In this document: positions 10,112 to 19,502 of the stretch, in pieces
How the letters are laid out: each line of letters opens with the position of its first letter
Position numbering within the stretch: position 1 is the stretch's first letter
Assembly: GCF_016745425.1 (NCBI RefSeq)
Contig: NZ_JAERVK010000015.1
Location: 46,582-110,581, forward strand
Length of the DNA stretch: 64,000 bases
From: Candidatus Methylomicrobium oryzae
GTDB lineage: Bacteria; Pseudomonadota; Gammaproteobacteria; Methylococcales; Methylomonadaceae
Direction: 5' to 3'
Made by a program: the position numbers and the translations under genes
Notes under the pieces: generated by a model
Seen by the model: only the letters and a program-made list of their open reading frames with translations
What the model was told of the DNA's origin: nothing
Database searches by the model: none

Positions 10112-10387
10112 CTACCGGCTTAAACACTCGGCCGCAAACCGTTGTTGTAAAGCATACTTGCGTTGCGGTTTGCCCTGCAGGGATCTGATCTGCATGCTTA
10201 TCTCCCGACACTCGCTCGATAACTGCTGTTCGGATGACCGGTAATTTTCGTCGCGCGCCCAGGAAGATTCCTTATCAACTTCTTCATAAAACGTCGAAGT
10301 ATCCAGTTTGAGGTCGAGCTGTTTATTTTCGGTCATCGCAGTGGATGGCAACAGCAAAGCCAGCAATAGCAATGATGAATTTTTCAT
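10112..10387 (-). CDS. Small secreted protein, unknown function
   Basis: 91 residues. The start at 10387 gives a clean signal peptide (MKNSSLLLLALLLPSTAMT). The mature part is charged and helix-prone, with two cysteines in the second half. It lies downstream of the hydrolase gene at 10523 on the same strand (135 bp gap), convergent with cti. I do not recognise a family. A longer frame to 10465 lacks a better start. Confidence 0.55.
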   Translation of the reverse strand: MKNSSLLLLALLLPSTAMTENKQLDLKLDTSTFYEEVDKESSWARDENYRSSEQQLSSECREISMQIRSLQGKPQRKYALQQRFAAECLSR

Positions 10388-10522
10388 CGATAAGCCTCGG
10401 GATGAAATAAGGATTGGGAAAATATTGCAGAAATAGACCGCGCTTGCGGGAGCTTCCCTTGACACTACCTGCGCAGGAATTCAAAAGATCTCCCGACCGA
10501 ATGACTGGCCGTGAACCGGCGT

Positions 10523-11827
10523 TCATTTAACTGTTTTTGTAAATTCGCACCGCTGCTTAACCAAGGGCAATGTTTTTTCATTACCCACGCCATTGGCGAT
10601 CAGGGCAACTACCCGATCGTCATGGTCGTAGCCGACATGCGCCTCCATCGGATTGGCTAGATCACTGATTCCAAAAGCATCCATGACCTTGGCAACGTTA
10701 ATATTAACGTTGGTGATACGGGAACATAAACGGGAATCCAGAAATTTTTCGGCAAATCCAGGGGGTATTCCGTAGCTTAACAAGTCATTCGGATCCGTGA
10801 AAGCAAGAATGGAGGTTTCGCTCACCATGCGCTTGCTGTAATGATCTCCTTTGGGATCGCAATAATTCGCATACTGACCGGTGATATCAGGAAGCTCTCT
10901 TCCGAGTTGCAGCATCGGCAACTGGTTGGACAGCATGACCATCAGGATATGCTTGCTCTGCAGCGCTTCAATCGACTTTTGTGTGGCAATCGCTTTCTTA
11001 TGAGTAGCTTTGGCATATTTCTCTTGATTTGCCAGCATATAAGCAATACGCTGCATCCCGTCAATCGCGATTCGGCTGCCCAGGCTATGAGAAATGATTG
11101 CATAGTCATCATTGGCAATATGTTCGATACTGGAATCGTTCAAGTTTTCGCACGCATGTTTGCCGCTTTCGGGGAGCCCTTCCCAATCGCGAGTTGCCAT
11201 CCAGCAAAATGACTGCACGAACGCCGCCTGAATCGGCTCTCGGCTTTGTCCCAGATAAATGATCGGATCGGGGCCAACGTCATTGCTGAATTTTTTCATC
11301 ATGCTGTTGAGCCTGGCCCTCCTGAAATCGTAGTCACCCGAAGTATCGTAAGCCAGCAACTCTTTTTCCGGACGGCTGATCACTGACCAGGTAAGTTCGT
11401 AAAAAATCAGCTCTTTGCCGCTTTCTTCATTGAGCAGTCGAGTCACACGCAAATTGCCGATATCCTTGCCCGGAAATAAAGGCGCATTCAATGCGATATT
11501 TTTATCGATGTCCGAACGCACGTTCAGATTCAACTGTTTAGCCAATTTCTCCAAAAACTGCGTGGTATAACCCGGTACGTGATCGCCGACGCCGTGAACC
11601 ATCAAAACTTTGGTCTTTCCCTTGCTTTTCTTCAAACTTGATTCAATACCGGGAAAAGGACTGCCCCAAATCTGGCACAATCGCGTATCTTCGGATTCGG
11701 TTTTTTCTAGAAGTGCTTCCGTGATGCCTTTGCCGATGCTCGAACACCCCGATACCAGAAGTGCCGCTGTAAGAGCCGTTGACAAGCATCCGCGTTTAAA
11801 AGTAATGTTTTTAGAAAAAAAGGTCAT
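10523..11827 (-). CDS. Putative alpha/beta-hydrolase-like lipoprotein
   Basis: 434 residues. The lipoprotein signal ends in the lipobox VSGC (about residue 28). KVLMVHGVGDHVPGYT (about residues 72-87) resembles the oxyanion region of alpha/beta hydrolases, and YAIISHSLGSRIAIDG carries a nucleophile elbow SHSLGS. A late YDHDDRV could supply Asp/His. It is therefore probably a lipase- or esterase-like envelope enzyme of unknown substrate. It sits 13 bp downstream of the DUF4105 gene on the same strand, so the two are almost certainly co-transcribed. Confidence 0.7.
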   Translation of the reverse strand: MTFFSKNITFKRGCLSTALTAALLVSGCSSIGKGITEALLEKTESEDTRLCQIWGSPFPGIESSLKKSKGKTKVLMVHGVGDHVPGYTTQFLEKLAKQLNLNVRSDIDKNIALNAPLFPGKDIGNLRVTRLLNEESGKELIFYELTWSVISRPEKELLAYDTSGDYDFRRARLNSMMKKFSNDVGPDPIIYLGQSREPIQAAFVQSFCWMATRDWEGLPESGKHACENLNDSSIEHIANDDYAIISHSLGSRIAIDGMQRIAYMLANQEKYAKATHKKAIATQKSIEALQSKHILMVMLSNQLPMLQLGRELPDITGQYANYCDPKGDHYSKRMVSETSILAFTDPNDLLSYGIPPGFAEKFLDSRLCSRITNVNINVAKVMDAFGISDLANPMEAHVGYDHDDRVVALIANGVGNEKTLPLVKQRCEFTKTVK

Positions 11828-11840
11828 GGCAGGAACTCGA

Positions 11841-12902
11841 TCATTTTAATAGGGTGGTACGAATGATTGTTGAGAACTCAGGCGCTCGATCGGCGGCCTG
11901 CGCTCTGCTATTGATGTGTGCCTCTTTCTGTAATTCGGAAAAAGAGGCTCGAGAGTCAAGGCGCCCGGATTCGTACAAGTATTCGGGCACATAGCCGCTC
12001 AGCAAAATCTTCCAGGAAAACGGCAGATGGCTCGAATTGACTCGGCTATTCAACCAGATTGTCGTGGTGCAATTATCCAGCAACGTATTGTAGAACGCCG
12101 GCTTGCGGTTCAATTCATTGACCTTTTTCATATATTCCAAAAACAGGCGCCGGGCGTTTTCCAATGGCCCACGCACTGGGTAAAGGTACACAGCCTCTGA
12201 AGGATCTTTTCGGTAGTTGGTGCGAAGGCGAATCACGTCGCGTTCGTCCGCGACGACGTAAATCAGTTCATACTGCCGAAAAAAGCCTTTAATCGTCGAA
12301 TAGCCTTCGTTCAGTTCTTTGCGGGCTTCGATCGAGACGGCCAGATGATCGTTGCCGCCGAAATTGAAACTCAAAATCGTATGCGCAATTGCCGCCCCCA
12401 TCCAGTAAACCGCAATCAGATCGACGCCCTCCAATTTATTCAAATCGAAGGTTTTAGTGTAATAAGCGGGCCGATAATCATTCTCGCTCCGGTAATCGAA
12501 ATTGCGGATATTGTGCACGGTGACATGGTCGCCTTCGAAGTCAGCATAAGCCAGTGCGGCGACATCCGGCTGCCATGGCCATTGCCGCGCGTTTGAAGGG
12601 CTAATCGAAAACCACCAGCCCAGAATGGCTACGAACAGAATCGAATACCCCGCAAATAACCGCTTGCGCCAACGCGGAAAGCCCAAACCGACCAGCGTCG
12701 TTAAGCCATACAAACCCCACGCGGCAGCCAAACTGGTCTGAATCATACTGCTTTGAGAATCGCCGAAATAGACGGCCAATACTCCCCAAAGGGTAACCGC
12801 GGTCAGGATCAATCCTGACAATACCCAAATGATAGGCTTCCCCATAAAGATCTCGGTGTGCATTGATTCTTCGAAGATACGCCAATCACGACATATCATC
12901 AC
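11841..12902 (-). CDS. DUF4105 (Lnb N-terminal-like) membrane protein, short form
   Basis: 353 residues. Three or four membrane helices (about residues 20-110) are followed by a periplasmic domain with the family's NTLLDNCTTTIWLNSR (conserved Asn-Cys) and HTILSFNFGGNDHLAVSIEAR. Such domains belong to the Lnb N-terminal periplasmic/DUF4105 group, related to cysteine-dependent lipoprotein N-acylation enzymes; activity here is not proven. The start is uncertain: 12902 follows GGAG, while ATGs at 12863 or 12845 lie nearer the first helix. It forms an operon with the hydrolase-like lipoprotein at 10523. A longer relative is at 30201. Confidence 0.78.
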   Translation of the reverse strand: MMICRDWRIFEESMHTEIFMGKPIIWVLSGLILTAVTLWGVLAVYFGDSQSSMIQTSLAAAWGLYGLTTLVGLGFPRWRKRLFAGYSILFVAILGWWFSISPSNARQWPWQPDVAALAYADFEGDHVTVHNIRNFDYRSENDYRPAYYTKTFDLNKLEGVDLIAVYWMGAAIAHTILSFNFGGNDHLAVSIEARKELNEGYSTIKGFFRQYELIYVVADERDVIRLRTNYRKDPSEAVYLYPVRGPLENARRLFLEYMKKVNELNRKPAFYNTLLDNCTTTIWLNSRVNSSHLPFSWKILLSGYVPEYLYESGRLDSRASFSELQKEAHINSRAQAADRAPEFSTIIRTTLLK

Positions 12903-12911
12903 TCCGCCATC

Positions 12912-13196
12912 TCAATCCTTACACTCTAATTTGTTCTTGGTCTTGATGCAGAAAGTCCCGTTTGGGCTCGTGTAGATGGCCCTTCCATTTTTTGCTTTGG
13001 CCTTCCCTCCCCGGCTGCTTTCAATTGTCTTAATACCGGCATCATTCTCTTCCGCTTTCCAGGCATTTCCGGTTCTTGAGTTGTAACCGGCAGCTCCTTC
13101 GCCGCTGTTGCAAACCACTCTATTATTGACGGTACGGCAATCTGCAAATACAGAAGAACAAACCAACATACATCCTATAATCACTAAAATTTTCAT
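12912..13196 (-). CDS. Small secreted protein with four mature Cys, unknown function
   Basis: 94 residues from the ATG at 13196, which opens a signal peptide (MKILVIIGCMLVCSSVFA). The mature part begins DCRTVNNRVVCNSG and ends FCIKTKNKLECKD; the four cysteines probably make two disulfides. The middle is Gly/Lys/Asn-rich. It lies 9 bp upstream of the DUF4105 gene and may lead that operon. I do not recognise a family. Confidence 0.6.
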   Translation of the reverse strand: MKILVIIGCMLVCSSVFADCRTVNNRVVCNSGEGAAGYNSRTGNAWKAEENDAGIKTIESSRGGKAKAKNGRAIYTSPNGTFCIKTKNKLECKD

Positions 13197-13216
13197 TGTT
13201 TCTGCCTTTTTCACGC

Positions 13217-13423
13217 TAGAGCATTTTCATATCGCCTATAGGAAGATAATGCCGTTAAGTCAAACCGTCATCTCGGCAAGGATTGCCGAGATCCAGACTG
13301 CAGGGATGCATTAAAGCTTGCCGTCCCTGGCTTCTGGATTCCGGCAATCCCTGCCGGAATGACGAGTTTGCCCTAACTTTGCGGCATTGCTTATGACCGT
13401 ACACCCAAAACGAAAATGCTCTA
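13217..13423 (+). mobile_element. MITE-like element, copy 1
   Basis: 207 bp bounded by TAGAGCATTTTC and its inverse GAAAATGCTCTA. The outer TA on both sides could be the target duplication, which would fit an IS630/Tc1-type transposase supplied in trans. The interior holds inverted stretches (CTCGGCAAGGATTGCCGAG). There is no coding capacity. It shares its ends and most of its interior with the element at 21880, in the same orientation. Confidence 0.75.
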
Positions 13424-13467
13424 ATCATCCGGTTAATCGTCCTGGTTTTCCCTAGCAGCCATCCCTT

Positions 13468-14490
13468 CTATTTAATGGCCTTACGCAAATTCGTCAGTCG
13501 TTTGATGATCTCGCCTTTCATTTGCTCGCGCCCGATCGAATGCTTCAAACTGCTGCCCAACCCAGCGACCTGATCGGTAAAGTTACGATTTGCATAAAAA
13601 ACCAGCGAACCAGCGCGATATGGGAGGCAACCGATATTGAGCTGATTGGAATTATAGGAATGACCCACGTAAAACTGCCGGGCAAGAATGAGGGTGCCCG
13701 CGGCCGCCGCATCGAAAATAATGCGATGGCCTAAAATGGCGGTAGGGCGCCCCTCCACCTTGCGGTTAAGCCAGAAAAATTGCTCATCGGCGCCTTTTGG
13801 CAACGCGGCAGGATAATCGAGCCACGCCTTGTAAAGTTCGGGAAAATAACGCGCCAATACCTTGCTGTCCTGTGTGGCGGCTTTCAGCTCCCCCCCCGGA
13901 TCGGCTTCCGTCCCATTGCCCCGGTCATACGAGGCGATCCCCTTCAGACCGTTTTTGCGATAACTTTGCCAACGATCAAACAGCATTTTCCGATAGGATT
14001 GCGATGCCGCATCGGGTTGCGTTGAGTCGGCATTGCGAAGACTTTCAAATTCCTGAAATGACAGATTGAATTCGCTTCCGGGCTCAGCCTGTAAAAAATC
14101 CTTGGCTTCCCCGCTCTCCGCCTTGAATCCGAAACCCTTAAAATTATCTACCGCGGCCGAAATAGGAATGGCGCCCTGCGCCAGAAGATCACTATCTACC
14201 GATGCCAAGCCTTTTTTATTGATCAGTTGAATAATTTTGGACGGCGAGGCGGGCAAATACATCACCACACCGGCCGCCAACTCGTTTTCCTTGCCCTCCG
14301 CGACATCGAAGGAAACGGTTTTTCCCTGCTCCAGTTCAGCAAGCGCATTTTGCCCGATACCGAGCAATTGCATTAATTCTTGCGCGTCGGGAAGGTTTGC
14401 GGAATGCACGGGAATAACGGCGGCCATTCCCAGAGCAAGAGTCAATCGTTGCAGAAATACCTTGGCTGCGGTTTTATAGTGAACTGACAT
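13468..14490 (-). CDS. Secreted protein of unknown function, 340 aa
   Basis: A signal peptide (about residues 13-30, ending PVHSA) precedes a mostly alpha-helical, soluble-looking protein. Motifs seen are ELEQGKTVSFDV near the N-terminus, ARYFPELYKAWLDYP in the middle, and GHRIIFDAAAAGTLILARQFYVGHSYNSNQ near the end. I cannot assign an enzyme family. It is the last gene of the long minus-strand series that starts at 21797 and lies 9 bp downstream of the SpoIIAA-like gene, so it is likely translated from the same message. Confidence 0.65.
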   Translation of the reverse strand: MSVHYKTAAKVFLQRLTLALGMAAVIPVHSANLPDAQELMQLLGIGQNALAELEQGKTVSFDVAEGKENELAAGVVMYLPASPSKIIQLINKKGLASVDSDLLAQGAIPISAAVDNFKGFGFKAESGEAKDFLQAEPGSEFNLSFQEFESLRNADSTQPDAASQSYRKMLFDRWQSYRKNGLKGIASYDRGNGTEADPGGELKAATQDSKVLARYFPELYKAWLDYPAALPKGADEQFFWLNRKVEGRPTAILGHRIIFDAAAAGTLILARQFYVGHSYNSNQLNIGCLPYRAGSLVFYANRNFTDQVAGLGSSLKHSIGREQMKGEIIKRLTNLRKAIK

Positions 14491-14499
14491 TGTTGTACC

Positions 14500-14886
14500 T
14501 TAATCACGGAATATTGTTTGGGTTGTTCCTTCGGATAACCAGGCTTTTGCCTCGGGAAGCCGATCTTGGGGAAAGAATTCGATGGCCGTTTTGCGCATGG
14601 GCTTCCCGGTAAACATGAAGACTTCATCTTTCCACTTCTCGTCGCCGACAATGGCAAATTTGGAAGCCTGATCGCCGTTCTCAGCCAGAAAAAAGGAATC
14701 CTCCCATCCCCGCTCCCTGCTCCAGCCTTCAAATTCGTCCAATTCCGCCAATATCCGGATTCGGCCGAAGCGTTCCTGGCTCGATTTGGCCAGCGCTTGA
14801 AGTTCCTGAAAATCATGCACTGTGAGTCTGCCGCTGAGTTTGACCCAGTTCTCGCTATCGAGTGATTCAATAAGTCGATATGGCAT
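14500..14886 (-). CDS. SpoIIAA-like (STAS/SEC14-type) cytoplasmic protein
   Basis: 128 residues from the ATG at 14886, which has a strong GGAGG site; the longer frame to 14958 does not. There is no signal peptide. The pattern MPYRLIESLD...VKLSGRLTVHDF...IRILAELDEFEGW...KFAIVGDEKWKD fits the SpoIIAA-like family (PF11964), a STAS-type fold that binds lipids or partner proteins. Some members are membrane-peripheral. It is the only clearly cytoplasmic product in a run of exported proteins. Confidence 0.8.
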   Translation of the reverse strand: MPYRLIESLDSENWVKLSGRLTVHDFQELQALAKSSQERFGRIRILAELDEFEGWSRERGWEDSFFLAENGDQASKFAIVGDEKWKDEVFMFTGKPMRKTAIEFFPQDRLPEAKAWLSEGTTQTIFRD

Positions 14887-14977
14887 GTTGGCTCCTCCAG
14901 TATTTGTAATGTATGCGCCATAAGTCAAAGGCGTCCCTGCCTTATTGAGTGAGTACATATTAAAAAAACACCGCCGT

Positions 14978-15748
14978 CTAGAAAGGCCTCAGGGTGAACG
15001 GAATGGGGTCCTCCACCGCTTCGCCCGGCCTGCGGTTGGCGATTTGCACAAACTGTTCCGCCCAGCGGTCCATAATGCCTTTGGCAGGCCCGTACCAAGT
15101 GAGCCGGGTCAGATCGAGGGGACCGGCATCGGCCGTATCGCGATCGGCAAAGGTGGCAATGACTTCGCCGGTTTGCAGGTCACGCAGACGCCCTTCGAAA
15201 GCGGCCCGGCGTTGATTGATCAAGCCGGCGGCGGTGCCGGTACCGGGAGGGCCCGCCCAGCTCAAGGCATGTAAGACCGGCTGGGATGGGTCGATTTCGA
15301 TCAGTGCCAATTCCAAACGTACCACGCGACCCTTCTGCTGGCCGGGGTATTCGACGATCTGAAAACGGTGTTGAGGATCATCCTTGAATTTTTTAACCAC
15401 CTGGTCATGAAAATAGTATGCCAGTTCCTCGATATCCTTTTTGACATCGCTGATGACGTTAACCGAACTCATTTTGTGCAGCCAATCCATCTCCTGCATG
15501 TAATAGGTATTGACCGGCGCCACAACCAGCGACTGGTAGGCACTTAGGCTGGAACCGGGTTTAATCCAGACTTTTTGAAACGGCAAGTCCGCAGGCTTGC
15601 TTTGGCGTTCGGGATGTTCGATGAAACCCGCGTCGGGCGCAGGCTCGACCATCACCGATTTAATTCCGTTCGAGCCCGACTGAGCGGCGGAGCAGCCCGC
15701 CAGTATTGCACTGACAAGGCAGAAAGGCAGTATTCGGAAAGATTTCAT
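14978..15748 (-). CDS. DUF3313 lipoprotein, paralogue 1
   Basis: 256 residues with the lipobox LAGC (about residues 16-19), so it is probably lipid-anchored. The mature part has the DUF3313 pattern: IKPGSSLSAYQSLVVAPV, an acidic helix region (VKKDIEELAYYFHDQVVKK), a strand with RVVRLELALIEIDPSQP, then AFEGRLRDLQTGEVIATFADR. Family function is not established. A relative with the same order of motifs lies at 20634, at the other end of the same operon. Confidence 0.78.
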   Translation of the reverse strand: MKSFRILPFCLVSAILAGCSAAQSGSNGIKSVMVEPAPDAGFIEHPERQSKPADLPFQKVWIKPGSSLSAYQSLVVAPVNTYYMQEMDWLHKMSSVNVISDVKKDIEELAYYFHDQVVKKFKDDPQHRFQIVEYPGQQKGRVVRLELALIEIDPSQPVLHALSWAGPPGTGTAAGLINQRRAAFEGRLRDLQTGEVIATFADRDTADAGPLDLTRLTWYGPAKGIMDRWAEQFVQIANRRPGEAVEDPIPFTLRPF

Positions 15749-15783
15749 ATGTTTTCTCTGCTGTTAATTAATTGTTTTACCGA

Positions 15784-16236
15784 TTATTTCTTCGCACCGA
15801 TATCTTGCAAAGCCTGCTTACAGCGCCCGCTGACCTTGCTGTCGTTCCTGTCGAGGCAAGCCAGCATACGTCCTTCCCCGATTTCGACATCTGCGCAGTA
15901 TTTCTCCAAATCATCGTTACATTCGGCGGCGGCATAGCTGAATGCCGCGACCGCGTGCTCCAATTGGGCGGCGGCATCATACAGCGCGTATTCGCATTGC
16001 CCGGAGAGTTTGTCTTCATGCGCATAGATGCAGGCGAGCAGGCGGTTGTCCCCGGGGGTAACCGACTTACAGTAGGTTTCCAGCTCGCTCTTGCAACCTT
16101 CGAAAAAGGTCTCTGCCGGCCCTTTCGAGACGGGCTTGGCCACCGGATCGACATTCTTATTGGCCGGGGCAGCACAAGCGGCCAAGGAAAGGGCTACGCC
16201 GAAAACGACGGTGGAAAAGTTTCTATTAATGTTCAT
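15784..16236 (-). CDS. Cysteine-rich GLG1-repeat-like lipoprotein
   Basis: 150 residues with a lipobox near SLAAC (about residue 21). Two Cys-rich repeats of about 55 residues follow, each with the spacing C-x6-7-C...RLLAC/RMLAC...C: first CKSELETYCKSV, then ECNDDLEKYCADVEIGEGRMLACLD. This is the Golgi glycoprotein 1/cysteine-rich repeat pattern also seen in bacterial periplasmic proteins. The inferred role is structural or protein binding in the oxidising periplasm. It lies between the DUF3313 and sulfatase genes of the operon. Confidence 0.78.
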   Translation of the reverse strand: MNINRNFSTVVFGVALSLAACAAPANKNVDPVAKPVSKGPAETFFEGCKSELETYCKSVTPGDNRLLACIYAHEDKLSGQCEYALYDAAAQLEHAVAAFSYAAAECNDDLEKYCADVEIGEGRMLACLDRNDSKVSGRCKQALQDIGAKK

Positions 16237-16552
16237 AGTGCTTTGTTTTCTTATTAGCTGTATCCAGCGGGAATGTCTTCACTGATAGCCTGATGGTGTC
16301 TTAGCCCATGCATAACCTTTTACAGCCGGCCCGTAGCCGCTGCTAAAACCGCTTTCCGCCGCTCAGTAAAACGAATTTTCATGCTTCATCTTTTGTAGGG
16401 GAGTCTTTGTATCTCCGCAAGCAAAAAACCTAGAAAGCCTTTCGCATTGACCGGTCCTCCGCCGGATTACATCGGGCATTTCTGCGCACCGTAACCCGCC
16501 CCCGGGAAATCTCGACAATCAAAAGGCGGGTTAAACCATGCTTACCTACGAG
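16237..16552. other. Gap of about 316 bp with one long-loop hairpin
   Basis: No supported gene. A perfect 9-bp stem, TAACCCGCC (16492-16500) with GGCGGGTTA (16525-16533), follows the sulfatase stop codon. It has a 24-nt loop and no T-run after it, so a terminator is doubtful. It could be an mRNA-stabilising stem inside the operon. Confidence 0.4.
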
Positions 16553-18949
16553 CTACTGCTTGTTAACGGCCGCCTGGGCGGGCGGATTGGCTTTAGTTCC
16601 TACCGTTACTTTGACGATCCTGCCGGTAAACTTATTGTCGCCCTGCTTGTAGTCTTCGGTAACCGGCGTGTCCTCGTCCATACCGACATCGGCGCCTTCG
16701 TCAGCCGAGAAGATGAACGGCGTAGTGCGCGGAACACGGGCTTCCGCCACCTTTTGTCCGTTTACCGATAACGTCGCGAACCCGCCTTTTCCGGGGCCGC
16801 CGCCGTCATAAACAAAGTCGAGCGCAATCGTCGACTTGCCGGCCGGCAACGGCTGAGGCCCCGCGACCGTGATGCGTTCCATGCCGACTAGGTTATATGC
16901 ATAGACGGGTTTGCCGTCCTTCATGTACAAGGACCAACCGCCGAAACGGCCGCCTTGCGCCAGGATCACCCCGTTCGCCCCGCCCTGCGGTATGTCGACC
17001 TCGGCGGTGATCGTGTGGGAGCGGTTCTTGACGTCGATGAAAGCATTTTCCATCATGCCGGTCATGCCTTCGTACAGCGTGAGCGAGGTACGCCCGGCCA
17101 TCAGATCGGGCCGGCCGGCCACGGACGCAACGAGACGTTCGATGCTGCGGTCGTCGATTGGCAGCACGTTGTACTTGACGGCTTCCTTCAGGAACAGCGT
17201 CTGCATGGCTTTCAGCTTGGCCGGCTGCTGGACCGCCAAATCGTTGGCCAGGCTAAAGTCGCTGCGCGTGTCGAACAGTTCCCATTGGTCCTGATCCAAC
17301 GCGGCGCGCGGCTGCCTCTCCCACGGCGCGCGGTGCACGGCGCGCGCCAGCCAGCCGTCCTGATAAATCGCGCGGTTGCCGGCAATCTCGAAGTACTGCG
17401 TATGATGCCGATCTTTAGCCTTGGCATCGTTCAGTGTATAAGCGAGACTGATGCCCTCAAACGGACGCTGCTTGATGCCGTTCACCGTTTTGGGCTCGGG
17501 CAAGCCGGCAATTTCCAGCACTGTCGGTGCAATATCCACCACATGGTGCCACTGTGTGCGCAATTCGCCTCGGGAGCGGATGCCTTTCGGCCAATGCACC
17601 ACCATGCCGTTTTTGGTGCCGCCGTAATCGGCAGCCATTTGTTTGGTCCAGGCGAACGGCGCATTACCTGCTACCGCCCAACCGGCCGCGAAGTGCGGGT
17701 AAGATTCCGCCCCCCCCCATTTATCGATAAGAGGCAGTTGCTCGGCAACCGTCGCCGGCATGCCGTTGAAAAAGAACATCTCGTTGAATATGCCGTTCAT
17801 GCCGCCTTCGGCGCTGGCGCCGTTGTCGCCGGCGATGTACACGAACACGGTATTGTCCATCGCACCAATGTCTTCGAGAGTTTGCGCCAAACGCCCGATC
17901 TCGTGGTCGGCATACTCGGCGTAGCCGGCAAACACTTCCATTTGCCGCGCATACAGGCGCTTTTCTTCCGCGCTCAAGCTACCCCAATCCTTGATCGCTG
18001 CCGGTTTCGGCGCCAGCCGGGTGCCGGGTGGCACCACGCCGAGACGGATTTGTCGGGCCAGTGTCTCTTCGCGGTATTTGTCCCAACCGCTATCGAACTT
18101 GCCTTTGTATTTATCGGCCCATGCTTTCGGCACATGGTGCGGTGCATGGGTCGCACCGGGCGCAAAGTAGACGAAGAACGGCTTGTCCGGGGTCAGCGAA
18201 TGCTGCGCGCGCACCCAAGAAACGGCCTGATCGGTCATGTCGGTCATGAAGTTGTATTTGCTATCATGCGGTAACTCGACCCGCGCAGTACCGTCGAAAA
18301 TATACGGCGACCACTGGTTGGTTTCACCGCCCAGGAACCCGTAAAACTTCTCGAAACCGGAACCGGTTGGCCAGAGCTCGAATGGACCCGAAACGCTGGT
18401 TTCCCACAACGGCGTCAGATGCCACTTGCCGAACGCGGCAGTGTTGTAGCCGTTGAGCCGCAGCATCTCGGCGAGCGGTGCCACGCTATTTGGCCGGACG
18501 CCCGTATTGCCGGGAAACGCTGTAGCGACGTCCTGCACCGCGCCGGTATTGTTGCTGTGGTGGTTGCGGCCGGTGAGCAAAGCCGCCCGTGTCGGCGAAC
18601 ATAGCGCTGTAACATGCATGTTGTTATAGCGTAAACCGTTCGCCGCCAATCGGTCCAGGGTCGGCATCGCGACACCTCCGCCGAACGTGCTTGGCTGCCC
18701 GAACCCCATATCATCAATCAGCACCACAACCACGTTCGGCGCACCGCGGGGCGCCTTGACTTCGAAACGCGGCGGCGCCTTGGCCTTCCGAACGTCGAGT
18801 TCCTTGATCGGCGCCCGCTTGGGCTCGGGAATGGGCAGCGCCGTACGGTCCAACATCGTTTCTTTAGCCGCCTGCGCCTGCGGCATTGGCCCAGACAAGA
18901 GACCGCAACCGGCCAGCACCATCATCGTTGCATTAACGTTTAATTTCAT
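16553..18949 (-). CDS. Arylsulfatase (Cys-type sulfatase), paralogue 2, probable lipoprotein
   Basis: 798 residues from the ATG at 18949; a GTG two codons earlier is also possible. It resembles paralogue 1 over its whole length: LIDDMGFG metal site, core LCSPTRAALLTG with the Cys to be made formylglycine, GDNGASAEGG, and the same C-terminal beta region (GGRFGGWSLYMKDGKP). The N-terminus differs: VLAGCGLL contains a good lipobox, so this copy is probably lipid-anchored while paralogue 1 is soluble. The C-terminal tail is longer (KANPPAQAAVNKQ). It lies in the 8-kb operon beginning at 21797. Confidence 0.92.
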   Translation of the reverse strand: MKLNVNATMMVLAGCGLLSGPMPQAQAAKETMLDRTALPIPEPKRAPIKELDVRKAKAPPRFEVKAPRGAPNVVVVLIDDMGFGQPSTFGGGVAMPTLDRLAANGLRYNNMHVTALCSPTRAALLTGRNHHSNNTGAVQDVATAFPGNTGVRPNSVAPLAEMLRLNGYNTAAFGKWHLTPLWETSVSGPFELWPTGSGFEKFYGFLGGETNQWSPYIFDGTARVELPHDSKYNFMTDMTDQAVSWVRAQHSLTPDKPFFVYFAPGATHAPHHVPKAWADKYKGKFDSGWDKYREETLARQIRLGVVPPGTRLAPKPAAIKDWGSLSAEEKRLYARQMEVFAGYAEYADHEIGRLAQTLEDIGAMDNTVFVYIAGDNGASAEGGMNGIFNEMFFFNGMPATVAEQLPLIDKWGGAESYPHFAAGWAVAGNAPFAWTKQMAADYGGTKNGMVVHWPKGIRSRGELRTQWHHVVDIAPTVLEIAGLPEPKTVNGIKQRPFEGISLAYTLNDAKAKDRHHTQYFEIAGNRAIYQDGWLARAVHRAPWERQPRAALDQDQWELFDTRSDFSLANDLAVQQPAKLKAMQTLFLKEAVKYNVLPIDDRSIERLVASVAGRPDLMAGRTSLTLYEGMTGMMENAFIDVKNRSHTITAEVDIPQGGANGVILAQGGRFGGWSLYMKDGKPVYAYNLVGMERITVAGPQPLPAGKSTIALDFVYDGGGPGKGGFATLSVNGQKVAEARVPRTTPFIFSADEGADVGMDEDTPVTEDYKQGDNKFTGRIVKVTVGTKANPPAQAAVNKQ

Positions 18950-18989
18950 AAGCACGCACTTTTTTGACTTTATTTATCTATGAATGCGC

Positions 18990-19460
18990 TTAATTGACCG
19001 AATAATTGCGTCCGGCCAGACAGGCTTTGATGGCCTGATAGTAAGCATCCTGGCCAGGAGCTGTTACAGGGGCCTGCGTTTGTGCAGCACGATTCTGATC
19101 CATTCGTTTAAATCCGCCTCTGATGCCGCCCGCCGTCGCACCGATAGCCGCGCCTTTGCCGGCGTCGCCGGCGATTGCCCCCACGGCGGCTCCCATTGCT
19201 GCACCGCGCATGCCGCCCCGGATTACCTGCCCTCCCTGTTGCTGGGTTTGCGGCGCGGCTTGGGGTGCCTGCGCGGTGCTCGGATCGAATCCGGATTGCT
19301 GCACAGCCCAGACATGGCATTCATATCGATCTTTGGAAAGCTGCTCGCTGCTCTGTCCTTTCATCGGATAAATCATGATGTCCGCTTGCGCCGGAACCAC
19401 CGCCAGAAGCCCCAGCGATGCAGCAATCAAGGATAATTTTTTGTAATATGGCTTATTCAT
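18990..19460 (-). CDS. Glycine-zipper (YMGG-like) envelope protein
   Basis: 156 residues. A signal peptide (to about VPAQA) is followed by a short globular part with YECHVWAVQQSGFDP, a Gln/Ala-rich linker, and a glycine zipper (GAAMGAAVGAIAGDAGKGAA, about residues 85-104). The end is YYQAIKACLAGRNYSVN. Such zippers insert into or span membranes; several are osmotic or stress lipoproteins. Its own role is unknown. It sits between the outer-membrane protein gene and sulfatase 2 on the same strand. Confidence 0.82.
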   Translation of the reverse strand: MNKPYYKKLSLIAASLGLLAVVPAQADIMIYPMKGQSSEQLSKDRYECHVWAVQQSGFDPSTAQAPQAAPQTQQQGGQVIRGGMRGAAMGAAVGAIAGDAGKGAAIGATAGGIRGGFKRMDQNRAAQTQAPVTAPGQDAYYQAIKACLAGRNYSVN

Positions 19461-19502
19461 AATCGTTTCTCTCTAGGTTGGAACGTCGTGAAAGCGGCGT
19501 TT

